Assembly (NCBI GenBank): GCA_016190695.1
Contig: JACPQC010000009.1
Location: forward strand, 1 to 53,175
Direction: 5' to 3'
DNA from: Chloroflexota bacterium
GTDB taxonomy: Bacteria > Chloroflexota > Dehalococcoidia > Dehalococcoidales > RBG-16-60-22
Length of the DNA: 53,175 nt
The notes beneath the pieces are model-generated. The model did not search any database, was not told the origin of the DNA, and saw only the letters and a program-made list of their open reading frames with translations. A program made the position numbers and the translations under genes. This document shows positions 1-7,337 of this stretch, piece by piece. Every line of letters starts with the position of its first letter. Position 1 is the first letter of the stretch.

Positions 1-54
1 GCAGGATATTGAGACATCAAGCAAACATATTCCAGGCACAACGCCCCATCCCTT

Positions 55-110
55 TATCCCTTCCCCAGAGGGGAAGGGAAGAGATTTTTTGAAGGGGCTT
101 CGCCCCTTCT
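55..110. repeat. Two small palindromes (intergenic repeat)
   Basis: Two adjacent hairpins lie here. One is built on CCTTCCCC/GGGGAAGG; the other is GAAGGGGC, loop TTC, GCCCCTTC. No T-run follows the second stem on either strand, so it does not look like a terminator. It resembles the other short palindromic elements scattered through this window. Confidence 0.4.
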
Positions 111-126
111 AATCCCTATTTTTTAA

Positions 127-459
127 TTTGGACAGCAGTGCTACAGCATATCAAACTATAATTTTTACGTAGACAAGAGAAGCTTCATTAACGGGACTTT
201 TCCTCTAGGCGAACTATGGAATCCACTTTATGCATACTTTTGGGGAGGTCCAGCTCCAGATTTTGCAGAAAAGCTTGGCTTACCCCGCTGCGATGCTTGT
301 CAACAGTCTTGCCCTATGTTGATTAGAGGTTTAATAATTCAACCATACCGACGAAAGTCGGTATCCAGGGGTTTCTGGATTCCGGCTTCCGCCGGAATGG
401 TTAGTATGTTGCTAAGGTATATTTTCATCGAGCACCCAATTTATACAACGGATTTCTGA
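127..459 (+). pseudogene. Fragment of a Cys-rich radical-SAM/SPASM-like protein tail
   Basis: This frame stays open from just after a TAA at 124 to a stop near 457, but it has no convincing start. The first ~70 residues look like real protein: a segment reading PLGELWNPLYAYFW is followed by LPRCDACQQSCPM, giving Cys at CxxC plus a third Cys. That arrangement resembles the C-terminal auxiliary-cluster (SPASM) region of radical SAM enzymes, which often have a 'P-L-x-E-x-W-N' stretch before the cysteines. From about position 342 the frame reads into a palindromic intergenic repeat, so the last ~40 residues are repeat-encoded. I read it as the remnant of a truncated gene. The family assignment is tentative. 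Confidence 0.35.
342..402. repeat. Partial copy of the ATACCGAC/ATTCCGGC palindromic repeat
   Basis: It contains ATACCGACGAAAGTCGGTAT (a hairpin) and then GATTCCGGC-TTCC-GCCGGAATG (a second hairpin). The same two hairpins, in opposite orientation, form the core of the two full MITE copies at 23849-24030 and 43813-44006. The outer terminal inverted repeats of those copies are not clearly present here. Confidence 0.6.
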
Positions 460-816
460 CTCAGGACACTAGCGGATACTATTTGTATTATAGGCGCAGA
501 GTAGCATCAACTCAAGCTAGGTCTGAAACCAGTAACCGCTGTATCGCTGGAATTAGTCCCTTCTTCTCAAACAGTAATTCGGGAACTGTCCCCCAAGTCC
601 CACCACCGTGTATGATACGGCATGCACCGGCGCGGCGTGTAAAACACCCTGGCCGCAACCACCTTTGCCAGCTTCAGGTGTGCCAGGCAACAGTGCTCCA
701 GCTTATGGTCAGGGATGACCTCCGCCTCAAGCGGGTCGCTCCCTCAAGAATGACATTGTCGGACACTCTGACAAAATGAGGTGCGTTTTGCCAGAAGCGA
801 AAAAGGAATTTGATAG
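460..816. other. Intergenic stretch without a supported gene
   Basis: An open frame exists at 483-779, but its translation looks like random intergenic sequence (Arg/Pro/Ser-rich, no domain) and it has no ribosome binding site. I see only decayed repeat-like pieces here, for example around 700-770. Confidence 0.4.
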
Positions 817-1269
817 TTATCCCAGCTTGTCACGGCTGTCCAGCATAATGGTCACCGGGCCGTCATTGTGTATTTCTACCAACATGTGCTGCTGGAAGCG
901 GCCTGTCTCCGCCTTCAGGCCGGTGGCGCGCACCTGCTCGACCAGGTAGTTGAACAGCGCCTCGGCCTGGTCTGGCGGCGCCGCGTCGATGAAGCTGGGG
1001 CGGCGTCCCTTCCTGGTATCGGCCAGCAGGGTGAACTGGCTGACCAGCAGCACCTCGCCGCGTATGTCCAGCGCCGAGAGGTTGAACTTGCCTTCCTCGT
1101 CAGAGAAGATGCGCAGGTTGGCTATCTTCCGGGCCAGGTATTCGGCGTCCTGTCGGCTATCTCCTCCGGCCACGCCCAGCAGGACGGCCAGCCCCCGCCC
1201 GATGCGCCCCACCACTTCGCCATCGACGCTGACCGAGGCCTGGGTAACTCGCTGTACCAGCGCCTTCAT
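817..1269 (-). CDS. dtd: D-aminoacyl-tRNA deacylase (DTD)
   Basis: It hydrolyses D-amino acids, classically D-Tyr, from mischarged tRNA in the cytosol, and also removes Gly from tRNA-Ala. The 150-residue length matches the family. The N-terminus [13 protein letters not shown] is the standard DTD start, the catalytic SQFT motif is at residues 77-80, and the Gly-cisPro motif is in NDGPVT around 136-140. I placed the start at the internal Met at 1269 rather than the longer frame from 1335, because the extra 22 residues do not belong to the family. It stands alone, divergent from the MNT/HEPN pair. Confidence 0.95.
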   Translation of the reverse strand: MKALVQRVTQASVSVDGEVVGRIGRGLAVLLGVAGGDSRQDAEYLARKIANLRIFSDEEGKFNLSALDIRGEVLLVSQFTLLADTRKGRRPSFIDAAPPDQAEALFNYLVEQVRATGLKAETGRFQQHMLVEIHNDGPVTIMLDSRDKLG

Positions 1270-1363
1270 TGAAGGGACTCCTTTCTTTCTCCGGGAAAAG
1301 GATACACTTTGCCGGGCGATTGGGCAAGTCGGCAAGCGTCCTTCTTAGCTTCGTTGGCCGGGT

Positions 1364-1392
1364 TTGACAGGACTCTGGCAAATGATTAAATT
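1364..1392 (+). promoter_or_regulatory. Predicted promoter of the MNT/HEPN operon
   Basis: A perfect -35 TTGACA (1364-1369), a 17-nt spacer and a -10-like TAAATT (1387-1392) lie about 30 nt ahead of the nucleotidyltransferase start. This is a match by eye. Confidence 0.45.
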
Positions 1393-1421
1393 TGAGGTAG
1401 TCCAGACTGGAATTCTCGAAG

Positions 1422-1724
1422 GTGACGCAGATAAAGACCCTCAAGGAAATCAAGGAGGTCCTGGCGAGGCACCGGGCCGACCTCGAAAGGGAGTACGGCG
1501 TCAAGAGGATAGGGGTTTTCGGCTCTTACGCCAGGGGCGAGCCGGGAAAAAGAAGCGATATAGACATCCTGGTGGAATTCGGTCAGCCTGTGGGGTATTT
1601 CAAGTTCATGAAGCTGGAGGAACGTCTCGGAGAGTTGCTGGGCGTCAAGGTGGACCTGGTTACCGAAGGTGCTTTAAAACCGCACATAGGCAGACGCGTT
1701 CGGGAAGAGGTAATCTACCTATGA
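1422..1724 (+). CDS. MNT-type nucleotidyltransferase (antitoxin of a MNT/HEPN pair)
   Basis: A 100-residue minimal nucleotidyltransferase. The Pol-beta signature is intact: GSYARGE starting at residue 34 and SDIDILVEF with the two metal-binding Asp at 46 and 48. In characterised MntA/HepT systems this protein neutralises its HEPN partner, in some cases by AMP/oligo-AMP addition. It overlaps the HEPN gene through ATGA (stop 1722-1724, next ATG 1721), so the two are translationally coupled. The start is GTG at 1422 with only a weak Shine-Dalgarno sequence, so the exact start is uncertain. Confidence 0.85.
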   Translation: MTQIKTLKEIKEVLARHRADLEREYGVKRIGVFGSYARGEPGKRSDIDILVEFGQPVGYFKFMKLEERLGELLGVKVDLVTEGALKPHIGRRVREEVIYL

Positions 1725-2068
1725 GGCGAGATTTCAGAGACTTTCTTCAAGACGTGTTAGATTCAATAAATGACATAGAATCTTTCACCGATGGCATGGG
1801 ATCCAAGGCTTTCAAAAGGGACAGGAAGACCATCCTCGCCGTTATAAGGTGTATCGAAGTGATGGGTGAGGCGGCAAACAAGGTGCCCATGTTCATCAAG
1901 CAGGAGCATCCCGAGGTGCCGTGGAAAGCCCTGGTAGAAATGAGGAACCGCATGATACACGAGTATTTTGGAGTGGACACCGAGATATTATGGCAGACCG
2001 TAAAAGAAGATATCCCGCCTTTGAAGCCTCTGATCCGGCAATTGTGGAGCCGTGATGTCGCGGCCTGA
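1721..2068 (+). CDS. HEPN-domain protein, HepT-like ribonuclease toxin
   Basis: A 115-residue all-alpha HEPN protein (DUF86/HepT type). The RNase motif R-x4-H is visible in RNRMIHEY (R75, H80), and the following Tyr (Y82) corresponds to the residue that MntA-like partners AMPylate in studied systems. It overlaps the upstream MNT gene by 4 nt, the usual toxin-antitoxin layout with the antitoxin first. A function in growth arrest or phage defence is inferred from the family. Both active sites look intact, so the pair is probably functional. Confidence 0.85.
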   Translation: MRRDFRDFLQDVLDSINDIESFTDGMGSKAFKRDRKTILAVIRCIEVMGEAANKVPMFIKQEHPEVPWKALVEMRNRMIHEYFGVDTEILWQTVKEDIPPLKPLIRQLWSRDVAA

Positions 2069-2147
2069 TTTTTTGGGGCGCCTGACAATTTTTCTGGACT
2101 TCTCCCCCAAAAGGGTGTAAAATAGTTTTCAAAGGAGTCGAGTTGAC

Positions 2148-2222
2148 ATGCGAGTAGCAAGCGCAATTTCGACGGGATTGAAGTGTGAAGCACTGTGCGA
2201 AAGCCAGTGCTTCTTCTTTTGA
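2148..2222 (+). CDS. 24-residue leader ORF before the SWIM gene
   Basis: ATG at 2148 opens a 24-codon frame ending in TGA at 2220-2222, with AAAGGAG at 2131-2137 as a possible ribosome binding site. The C-terminal half carries three Cys (KCEALCESQC) followed by three Phe codons. The last third of the frame is the terminator hairpin at 2187-2219. A short frame that must be translated through a terminator just ahead of a gene is the layout of a transcription attenuator. It could also be chance, and no homology supports it. Confidence 0.4.
   Translation: MRVASAISTGLKCEALCESQCFFF
2187..2220 (+). terminator. Intrinsic terminator/attenuator hairpin in the SWIM leader
   Basis: Perfect 9-bp stem GAAGCACTG (2187-2195) with CAGTGCTTC (2205-2213), a 9-nt loop, then TTCTTTT. 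It lies between a plausible promoter (TGGACT 2095-2100, 17 nt, TAAAAT 2118-2123) and the SWIM gene at 2247. It would therefore end transcription before that gene unless disrupted. Confidence 0.6.
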
Positions 2223-2246
2223 AGGAGTCTTTCAGGAGGTGGTGTC

Positions 2247-2513
2247 ATGCAATCGAGCCTGATCGGCAAGATAGAGAAGGCGAAGCGCTACGCCGAGGAG
2301 AAAGACAGGATCACGTTTACCGAGCTATCGGCGAAGTTCCGCGGGGACAACGACGAGTACATCACCAGCTATAGAGACAACAAATGGCATTGCACCTGCC
2401 ACTTTTTCTCGGGGTGGGGGCTGTGCAGCCACACCATGGCGCTGGAGAGGATCATGGACAAGATGCTGCCCAAAGAAGGACAGACCGCGCAGTACCAACC
2501 TGTCGCCGAGTAG
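2247..2513 (+). CDS. Small SWIM zinc-finger protein
   Basis: An 88-residue protein. Its core matches the SWIM finger C-x-C-x(n)-C-x-H: C49, C51, C60 and H62 in WHCTCHFFSGWGLCSH. SWIM fingers bind zinc and mediate DNA or protein contacts, usually as a domain inside larger proteins. Here the finger makes up most of the protein. AGGAGGTGG lies directly before the ATG. Upstream is a leader with a small ORF and a terminator hairpin, suggesting premature-termination control. Nothing in the neighbourhood fixes its role; the convergent AOR gene follows. Confidence 0.75.
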   Translation: MQSSLIGKIEKAKRYAEEKDRITFTELSAKFRGDNDEYITSYRDNKWHCTCHFFSGWGLCSHTMALERIMDKMLPKEGQTAQYQPVAE

Positions 2514-2536
2514 CTAGCGGGGCTTTCGACCGGGCA

Positions 2537-4477
2537 TTACCGGTCAATAATGCCGCGCCTGGCCAGGTCTTCGGCGATGGCCTCCAGTCCCATTTCCCGC
2601 AGCTTCTCACCGGTGGGGATGCCGGTCTCCAGTTCGCAGCCGCGCAGCCGGTAGTATTCGTCCAGCAGCCGCTCGTAGGACTCCTCGAACTGGCCGCCGT
2701 ACTTGTAGTCAGGGTGGACTTCCCCGGTCTTCAGCTTCCAATACAGTGGGAAGGGATGGTCGTCGATCCTCCTCACCCATTCCCGGGCATTGAATGCGCG
2801 CTCCATGAGCAGTTGCCGTTCGCCGGCCCGGACCATGTCTTCGGCGGTGTAGTCTATGCCGGTGGCCGCCGTCAGCAGGCTGGCGAAGTCCTGGTAATTC
2901 ATCCCGGAGACGTACAGGCACATGGCCCCCATGTACTTGCAGATGCCGGTCATGTCGTGGCAGGCGTAAACATTTTCCTGGTCGTAGACGAAGCGGGCCT
3001 TCTGCGGGGAGTAGTACCACGCCTCGGCGATGACGCGGGGGTCGCCGTACCTCTCCTGGCCGAGCTTTCCCAGCATGTCGCCGGTCAGTTCCTCGTTCAG
3101 GCCGGGGGTGGTGATACACGGTGATCCGGTGAGGTGGTCGCGCCCCCTGGTGGCTACGGCCAGCCCCAATGTCCACTCCCAGGAAAGCTCAATGCCGGTA
3201 CCCCGGCTGGGCGCGCCCTTGACGTGGGCGGCGTAGCGCTCTGAACCCCGCCCCACTGCCTCAGCCGCCCTCAGGGGGTAGGTGTCCAGTACAGCGCCGA
3301 AGCCTTCTTTCCTGGCTATCTTGTCCACCAGCGTCAGCACGGCCTCCTCGTTGCCCCTGGTCAATTCGACGCCGTCGGTGTCTTCTTTGGTGATAATGCC
3401 GCGGCTGTACAGCTCCATGGCCCAGGCGATGGCGTTGCCGGGGACATCCACGTTAAGCCCAAGCTGGTTGCAGATGGTGTTATAGGTGGCCACGAAGGCG
3501 GGATCGTTTATGCCCAGTATGATGCCGCCGTACATCACCGCGTTGGTGTGCAGGCCGTCTCCGGTGGTACCCTTGTACTTGCCTTCCTTGACCTCGTAGT
3601 AGTGGCGGCATTTGAGACTGCAGTTGTAGCAGCCGACGCTGTCGCCATAGAGGGTCTCCTGGAAGCGGTCGGAGAGCAGCCCGGAGAAGGCGTTGCCGTA
3701 GGCCTGCTTGATGAAGCCGTCGGAGACCCAGGCCAGGTTGCCGCAGCGGGTATGCAGTTCGTAGGCGGGGTCCTGCCTGGCGCGCGCTTCCAGTTCTCGC
3801 GATAGCTTCCTGAACTCCCCCGGCCTGGCGACGCTGGCCTTCTTCCTGGAGCTGCTGATGGCTATGGCCTTAAGGTTCTTGGAGCCCCAGACGGCGCCGG
3901 TGCCCATCCTGCCGGCGGCGTTGGACAGGTTGGCGATGACGCAGGATGTCAGGCACAGCTTTTCCCCAGCCGGGCCTATCTTCAGCACCTGGACATTGTC
4001 ATCACCCAGCTCTTGCCGTATCGCCTTTTCGGTGTCCCAGGTGTTCAGCCCCCAGACGCCGGCGGCCGGCCTCAGTTCAGCGCGGTCATCGGCGATGTTC
4101 AGATATACCGGCTGCTCCGCCCTGCCCCGGATGATGATGAGGTCATAGCCGGCCCAACGCATCTCCGGGGCGAAAAAGCCGCCGCCGTTACTGCGCAGGT
4201 ACAGGCCGGTGACCGGGGACTTGCTCACCATCTCGTACCGGCCGGAGGAAGGGGCGGCGGTGCCGGCGAGGGGTCCCTGGCCGATGATGATGATGTTTTC
4301 CGGACCGAGCGGGTCAGCGCCAGGCTCAAGCTCGTCATAGAGGAGTTTGACGCCGAAGCCGCTGCCGCCGATGTATTCCCTGGCGAAATCGCGGGAGAGC
4401 GGCTTTCTCTGGATGTCGCCGGAGGCGAGGTCTACCTCCAGCACCGTTCCCGCCCAGCCGTACCAGTTGTCAGTCAT
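2537..4477 (-). CDS. Aldehyde ferredoxin oxidoreductase family (tungsten/molybdenum bis-pterin)
   Basis: A 646-residue enzyme of the AOR family, which oxidises aldehydes (or other substrates in paralogues) to acids and reduces ferredoxin in the cytosol. Visible signatures: the [4Fe-4S] cysteines C283, C286 and C290 (CYNCSLKC) with the distant fourth Cys in HDMTGICKYMG (C513); the pterin-binding stretch GRMGTGAVWGSKNLKA at ~189-204; and TRGRDHLTG at ~443. The start at 4477 (MTDNWYG) was chosen because the upstream extension is not family sequence. A MoaD-like gene lies 29 nt upstream on the same strand, a common pairing. Which aldehyde it uses cannot be read from the sequence. Confidence 0.9.
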   Translation of the reverse strand: MTDNWYGWAGTVLEVDLASGDIQRKPLSRDFAREYIGGSGFGVKLLYDELEPGADPLGPENIIIIGQGPLAGTAAPSSGRYEMVSKSPVTGLYLRSNGGGFFAPEMRWAGYDLIIIRGRAEQPVYLNIADDRAELRPAAGVWGLNTWDTEKAIRQELGDDNVQVLKIGPAGEKLCLTSCVIANLSNAAGRMGTGAVWGSKNLKAIAISSSRKKASVARPGEFRKLSRELEARARQDPAYELHTRCGNLAWVSDGFIKQAYGNAFSGLLSDRFQETLYGDSVGCYNCSLKCRHYYEVKEGKYKGTTGDGLHTNAVMYGGIILGINDPAFVATYNTICNQLGLNVDVPGNAIAWAMELYSRGIITKEDTDGVELTRGNEEAVLTLVDKIARKEGFGAVLDTYPLRAAEAVGRGSERYAAHVKGAPSRGTGIELSWEWTLGLAVATRGRDHLTGSPCITTPGLNEELTGDMLGKLGQERYGDPRVIAEAWYYSPQKARFVYDQENVYACHDMTGICKYMGAMCLYVSGMNYQDFASLLTAATGIDYTAEDMVRAGERQLLMERAFNAREWVRRIDDHPFPLYWKLKTGEVHPDYKYGGQFEESYERLLDEYYRLRGCELETGIPTGEKLREMGLEAIAEDLARRGIIDR

Positions 4478-4506
4478 AGATAAAGTACTCAATATGAGAT
4501 GGTGGG

Positions 4507-4797
4507 TCAGCCCCCCGGGATGAAAGGCACGATGGTTATGCAATCGCCGTCTTTGAGCGGCGTGGTCAGTCCCTGTGACCATCGGATGTCCTCGCCGTTG
4601 ACATAGATATTGGCGAACAGCCGCAGCCGTCCCTCGCCATCGAGCAGCCGGCCTTTCATCTCCGGGAAAGAAGATTCGAGGTCATGAAGGCAGCCGGCCA
4701 CGTCAACCGCCGCCATTTCCACCTCCGCAGAGTCATTGACGAACTGGCGCAGGTGGTAGGGTATTTCGACCTTGACCTTCTGTATCGTCCGTTCCAA
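4507..4797 (-). CDS. MoaD/ThiS-like sulfur carrier
   Basis: A 96-residue beta-grasp protein ending in Gly-Gly (FIPGG), the C-terminus that is thiocarboxylated in MoaD-type carriers. It is slightly longer than MoaD (~80). It precedes the AOR gene by 29 nt, and such AOR-linked MoaD paralogues are thought to serve assembly of the tungsten/molybdenum pterin cofactor. No MoaE is visible in this window, so I do not call it the housekeeping moaD. Confidence 0.8.
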   Translation of the reverse strand: MERTIQKVKVEIPYHLRQFVNDSAEVEMAAVDVAGCLHDLESSFPEMKGRLLDGEGRLRLFANIYVNGEDIRWSQGLTTPLKDGDCITIVPFIPGG

Positions 4798-4889
4798 TGG
4801 TGTGTCTCCTCGCTCAGGTGCCGCTATTTTAAGATATCACATGTACCGTGTCCAGACAAAATGGGGCAGATGCCGGGACAAAGTACCAG

Positions 4890-4918
4890 TTGACAGGGGG
4901 CTGCTATCGTGCTAAATT
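4890..4918 (+). promoter_or_regulatory. Predicted promoter of the amidohydrolase gene
   Basis: TTGACA (4890-4895), a 17-nt spacer and TAAATT (4913-4918), about 30 nt before the start codon. GAGGAGGAAAC follows as the ribosome binding site. Confidence 0.5.
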
Positions 4919-4948
4919 GCCAGCAATACGCAGGCACGAGGAGGAAAC

Positions 4949-5947
4949 ATGTCGCCAGATAAAGCCAAAGTAGTGGATGTCCATATCCACACGCTGACTC
5001 CGGAGCTAGCCAGGCAGATAAATGAGCTGGTGCCGAGCGATGTATCTCTTGACCTGAAAAAGAAGGTGAAGAGGACGCCCGACGGCTTCGAGGTGCCGCT
5101 GCACACCGAGGAAGACCAGATAGCCGAGGCCGACAAGGGTGGCGTGGATGTCATGGTGGTCTCCATCCAGAAGGTGTCCCACATCGCGGAACTGCCTTCG
5201 TCCACAGAGGCGCGGGTCCTTCTGTCGCAGACCATAAACGAGTACCTGGCCTCGATGTGCCGGCGCTACCCGGAGCGGTTCATGGCCTTCGCTGATATCC
5301 CGGTGGGGCCGCTGGGACAGCCATCTATCGATGTGATGCACCAGGCGCTGGGCAAGCTGGGGCTGCACGGCATCAACCTCTGGAGCAGTCATGGCGGGAA
5401 GCCCCTGGACGTCCAGGAGTACCGTGAGTTCTTCGAAGAGGCCAACCGGCTCAAGGCGGTCATCTTCATTCACCCCACCTGCCGCATGGAGGAATCGCTC
5501 AAAGACTACCACATGTTCATCCACGCCCGGTTCCCCTACGAGACCACCCTGACCATGACCCGCCTGGCCTACTCCGGCATGCTGGCCAGGTACCCCGATA
5601 TCAGCTTCATCCTGAGCCACGCCGGCGGCACCATACCCTTCCTCTGGTGGCGGCTGGACTACGGCTTCCGCGAGGACTGCCCCTCCTGCCGCGACCACAT
5701 CCAGGAGGTCCCCTCCCACTATCTGAAACGCTGCTACTACGACACCGCCCTCTGCGATTCCGAGTCGCTGATGCTGGCCTACAAGAGGGTAGGGGCTGGC
5801 CACATGATATTCGGCACTGATACCCCCTACTGCTCCGACTCCTTCCGACAGACCGCCGAGATGGTGCAGGGCATGGGCGTCTCTGACGGGGACAAGTCCC
5901 GGATCATGGGCGGCAACCTCCTCGACCTGCTGAAGCGGAAGAGTTGA
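4949..5947 (+). CDS. Amidohydrolase family 2 (ACMSD-like) metal-dependent hydrolase
   Basis: A 332-residue TIM-barrel protein of the amidohydrolase-related family that includes ACMSD-type decarboxylases. Metal-binding features are visible: VDVHIHT near the N-terminus (H12, H14), IFIHPTCRM, ILSHAGGTIPF and FGTDTPYCSDS near the C-terminus, supplying the canonical His and Asp ligands. Members hydrolyse or decarboxylate small cyclic or aromatic acids; the substrate here is unknown. It is monocistronic with its own promoter and a strong ribosome binding site, and no catabolic partner genes are nearby. Confidence 0.8.
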   Translation: MSPDKAKVVDVHIHTLTPELARQINELVPSDVSLDLKKKVKRTPDGFEVPLHTEEDQIAEADKGGVDVMVVSIQKVSHIAELPSSTEARVLLSQTINEYLASMCRRYPERFMAFADIPVGPLGQPSIDVMHQALGKLGLHGINLWSSHGGKPLDVQEYREFFEEANRLKAVIFIHPTCRMEESLKDYHMFIHARFPYETTLTMTRLAYSGMLARYPDISFILSHAGGTIPFLWWRLDYGFREDCPSCRDHIQEVPSHYLKRCYYDTALCDSESLMLAYKRVGAGHMIFGTDTPYCSDSFRQTAEMVQGMGVSDGDKSRIMGGNLLDLLKRKS

Positions 5948-6137
5948 CCGGGCAAGGCCGGGCTGATATTATCAGCAAATGTCTGAGTCTTTGCTGGCCC
6001 AAGTGGCGATTGTTTCTGGGCAGGGTATATAGCGATGTCCAGAGCTATTTACTTTGATTCAGCGAGGGGTGTTGAGGGCACAAGTGATTTGGCTTTCGGC
6101 CTTGACTTCGCAATTGTTCGTTTCTCTTGGACCTCTA

Positions 6138-6168
6138 ATAATCAGTTTGCCAGAGAACTGATTATAAT
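6138..6168 (+). promoter_or_regulatory. Palindromic operator overlapping the -10 of the DUF433/PIN pair
   Basis: Perfect 10-bp inverted repeat ATAATCAGTT (6138-6147) and AACTGATTAT (6156-6165) with an 8-nt spacer. A consensus TATAAT (6163-6168) overlaps the right arm, 20 nt before the ATG at 6188, and AGAGGAGGTAG is the ribosome binding site. The placement is what an autorepressing toxin-antitoxin operator would show. A transcript hairpin is less likely because the palindrome lies upstream of the expected start point. Confidence 0.6.
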
Positions 6169-6187
6169 ATAGAGGAGGTAGTTTGTC

Positions 6188-6883
6188 ATGTCTACAGTGG
6201 TAATAGAGCGACAAAAAGAACCCTGGTTTCGGCGGCTGTTTCTTCCGGCGTATCCCATCGGTGACGCTGCAAGATACACTAAGACCAATCCCAGAACCGT
6301 ACTATATTGGTATTTCGGTGAGAAGCCAGTCTTACCTGAGCGCGAGCGACATAAGCCGCTTAACTACCTGCAATTAGTAGAATTGGCCTTCGTTGCGTTC
6401 TTTCGGAGAATAGGTATCCCGATGGAACGCATCCGAGCGGCGCGGGACTACATCGCTCAGAACTTCGGAAATGAATATCCTCTCACCCTGGACAAATTCA
6501 AGACTGAGGGTTACCATATTCTGATGGAATATCAGCAATTCGAGAACATCAAAGAGTTTGACCGTGTGATTGTGACTGATAGAGGTGGTCAACTAGCGTG
6601 GGATAGCTTGATGGGAGACAAGTTTGCTGAATTCGACTATGATTATGAAATAGCAATGCGATGGCATCCTGCCGGACGGCAGTCGCTTGTGCTGATTGAC
6701 CCCCGAATTGCTTTCGGTGCACCTATGGTCAGTGGTATACCGACGTGGGTTCTTAAGGGTCGGTGGAAAGCGGGAGAGACTCCAGAGGAAATGCGCGATG
6801 AATTCGAGTTAACATCCCAAGCTGTCACTGATGCACTGCGCTTTGAAGGGATACGATTAAACGGTGATTCTGTTTTGGGATAG
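6188..6883 (+). CDS. DUF433-type antitoxin with N-terminal MerR-like helix-turn-helix
   Basis: A 231-residue protein. The N-terminal ~100 residues look like a MerR-type DNA-binding region (IGDAARYTKTNPRTVLYWY). The C-terminal ~60 residues match the DUF433 pattern: a 'DPRIAFGAPMVSGIPTWVL' stretch followed by a short HTH (TPEEMRDEFELTSQAVTDAL). DUF433 proteins are commonly encoded next to PIN-like toxins. It overlaps the downstream PIN-like gene by 20 nt and has an operator-like palindrome at its promoter. Antitoxin and autorepressor roles are inferred from family and context. Confidence 0.75.
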   Translation: MSTVVIERQKEPWFRRLFLPAYPIGDAARYTKTNPRTVLYWYFGEKPVLPERERHKPLNYLQLVELAFVAFFRRIGIPMERIRAARDYIAQNFGNEYPLTLDKFKTEGYHILMEYQQFENIKEFDRVIVTDRGGQLAWDSLMGDKFAEFDYDYEIAMRWHPAGRQSLVLIDPRIAFGAPMVSGIPTWVLKGRWKAGETPEEMRDEFELTSQAVTDALRFEGIRLNGDSVLG

Positions 6884-7265
6884 GAACTTGAATAGGAGAC
6901 TACCGGAGGCTTTGAGAACTTTGAAGCCGCCTGTAGGCATGGAAATTTATCGAGACCATTTCCCATTAACCGATAAGTTTCCAGAAGGTGGGGATGACAA
7001 TTGGCTATCACAGATTGGTTCTTGGGGATGGGTGGTATTGACGCAGGATTACAAGATGCACAAGAGGGTGAACGAGTTGTTCGCTATCAAACAGTATGGT
7101 ATAGGTCTCTTCTACCTATGGGGTTGCGAGTATCCAACATGGGATATCATGCGGTGCTTTGTTAGCGGTTTTAACCGAATCGTTGAGGCTGCCGAATATA
7201 CTCCCAAACCCTTTATTTACAGAGTGACTAAAACCGGCCAACTTGAATCAATCTCTCTCCCCTGA
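6864..7265 (+). CDS. PIN-like domain protein (VapC45-type), probable RNase toxin
   Basis: A 133-residue protein, GTG start, overlapping the DUF433 gene by 20 nt. PIN-like hallmarks are an early Asp in ILFWDRNLNRRLPEAL, acidic residues in PEGGDDNWLS, and a late Asp in WVVLTQDYKMHKR. This spacing matches the PIN-like toxins found with DUF433 partners rather than classical VapC. The predicted activity is Mg-dependent RNA cleavage. Codon use is more AT-rich than that of neighbouring pyrF, which suggests horizontal acquisition of the pair. Confidence 0.7.
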   Translation: MILFWDRNLNRRLPEALRTLKPPVGMEIYRDHFPLTDKFPEGGDDNWLSQIGSWGWVVLTQDYKMHKRVNELFAIKQYGIGLFYLWGCEYPTWDIMRCFVSGFNRIVEAAEYTPKPFIYRVTKTGQLESISLP

Positions 7266-7337
7266 TGGTATCTGAAATCCGTTTACTTGACTTTAAGGGA
7301 TAATTGCCTCAGTTGCAAATAATAAAGGTGAAATCCT

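Noticed and set aside
55-120. Rho-independent terminator from the GAAGGGGC stem
   Set aside because: No T-run follows the stem on either strand.
483-779. 98-codon open frame on the plus strand
   Set aside because: Low-complexity translation with no recognisable domain, no ribosome binding site, and overlap with repeat-like intergenic sequence.
868-1348. Open frames on the plus strand opposite dtd
   Set aside because: Antisense shadows of a clear DTD gene; GC-rich codons keep several frames open.
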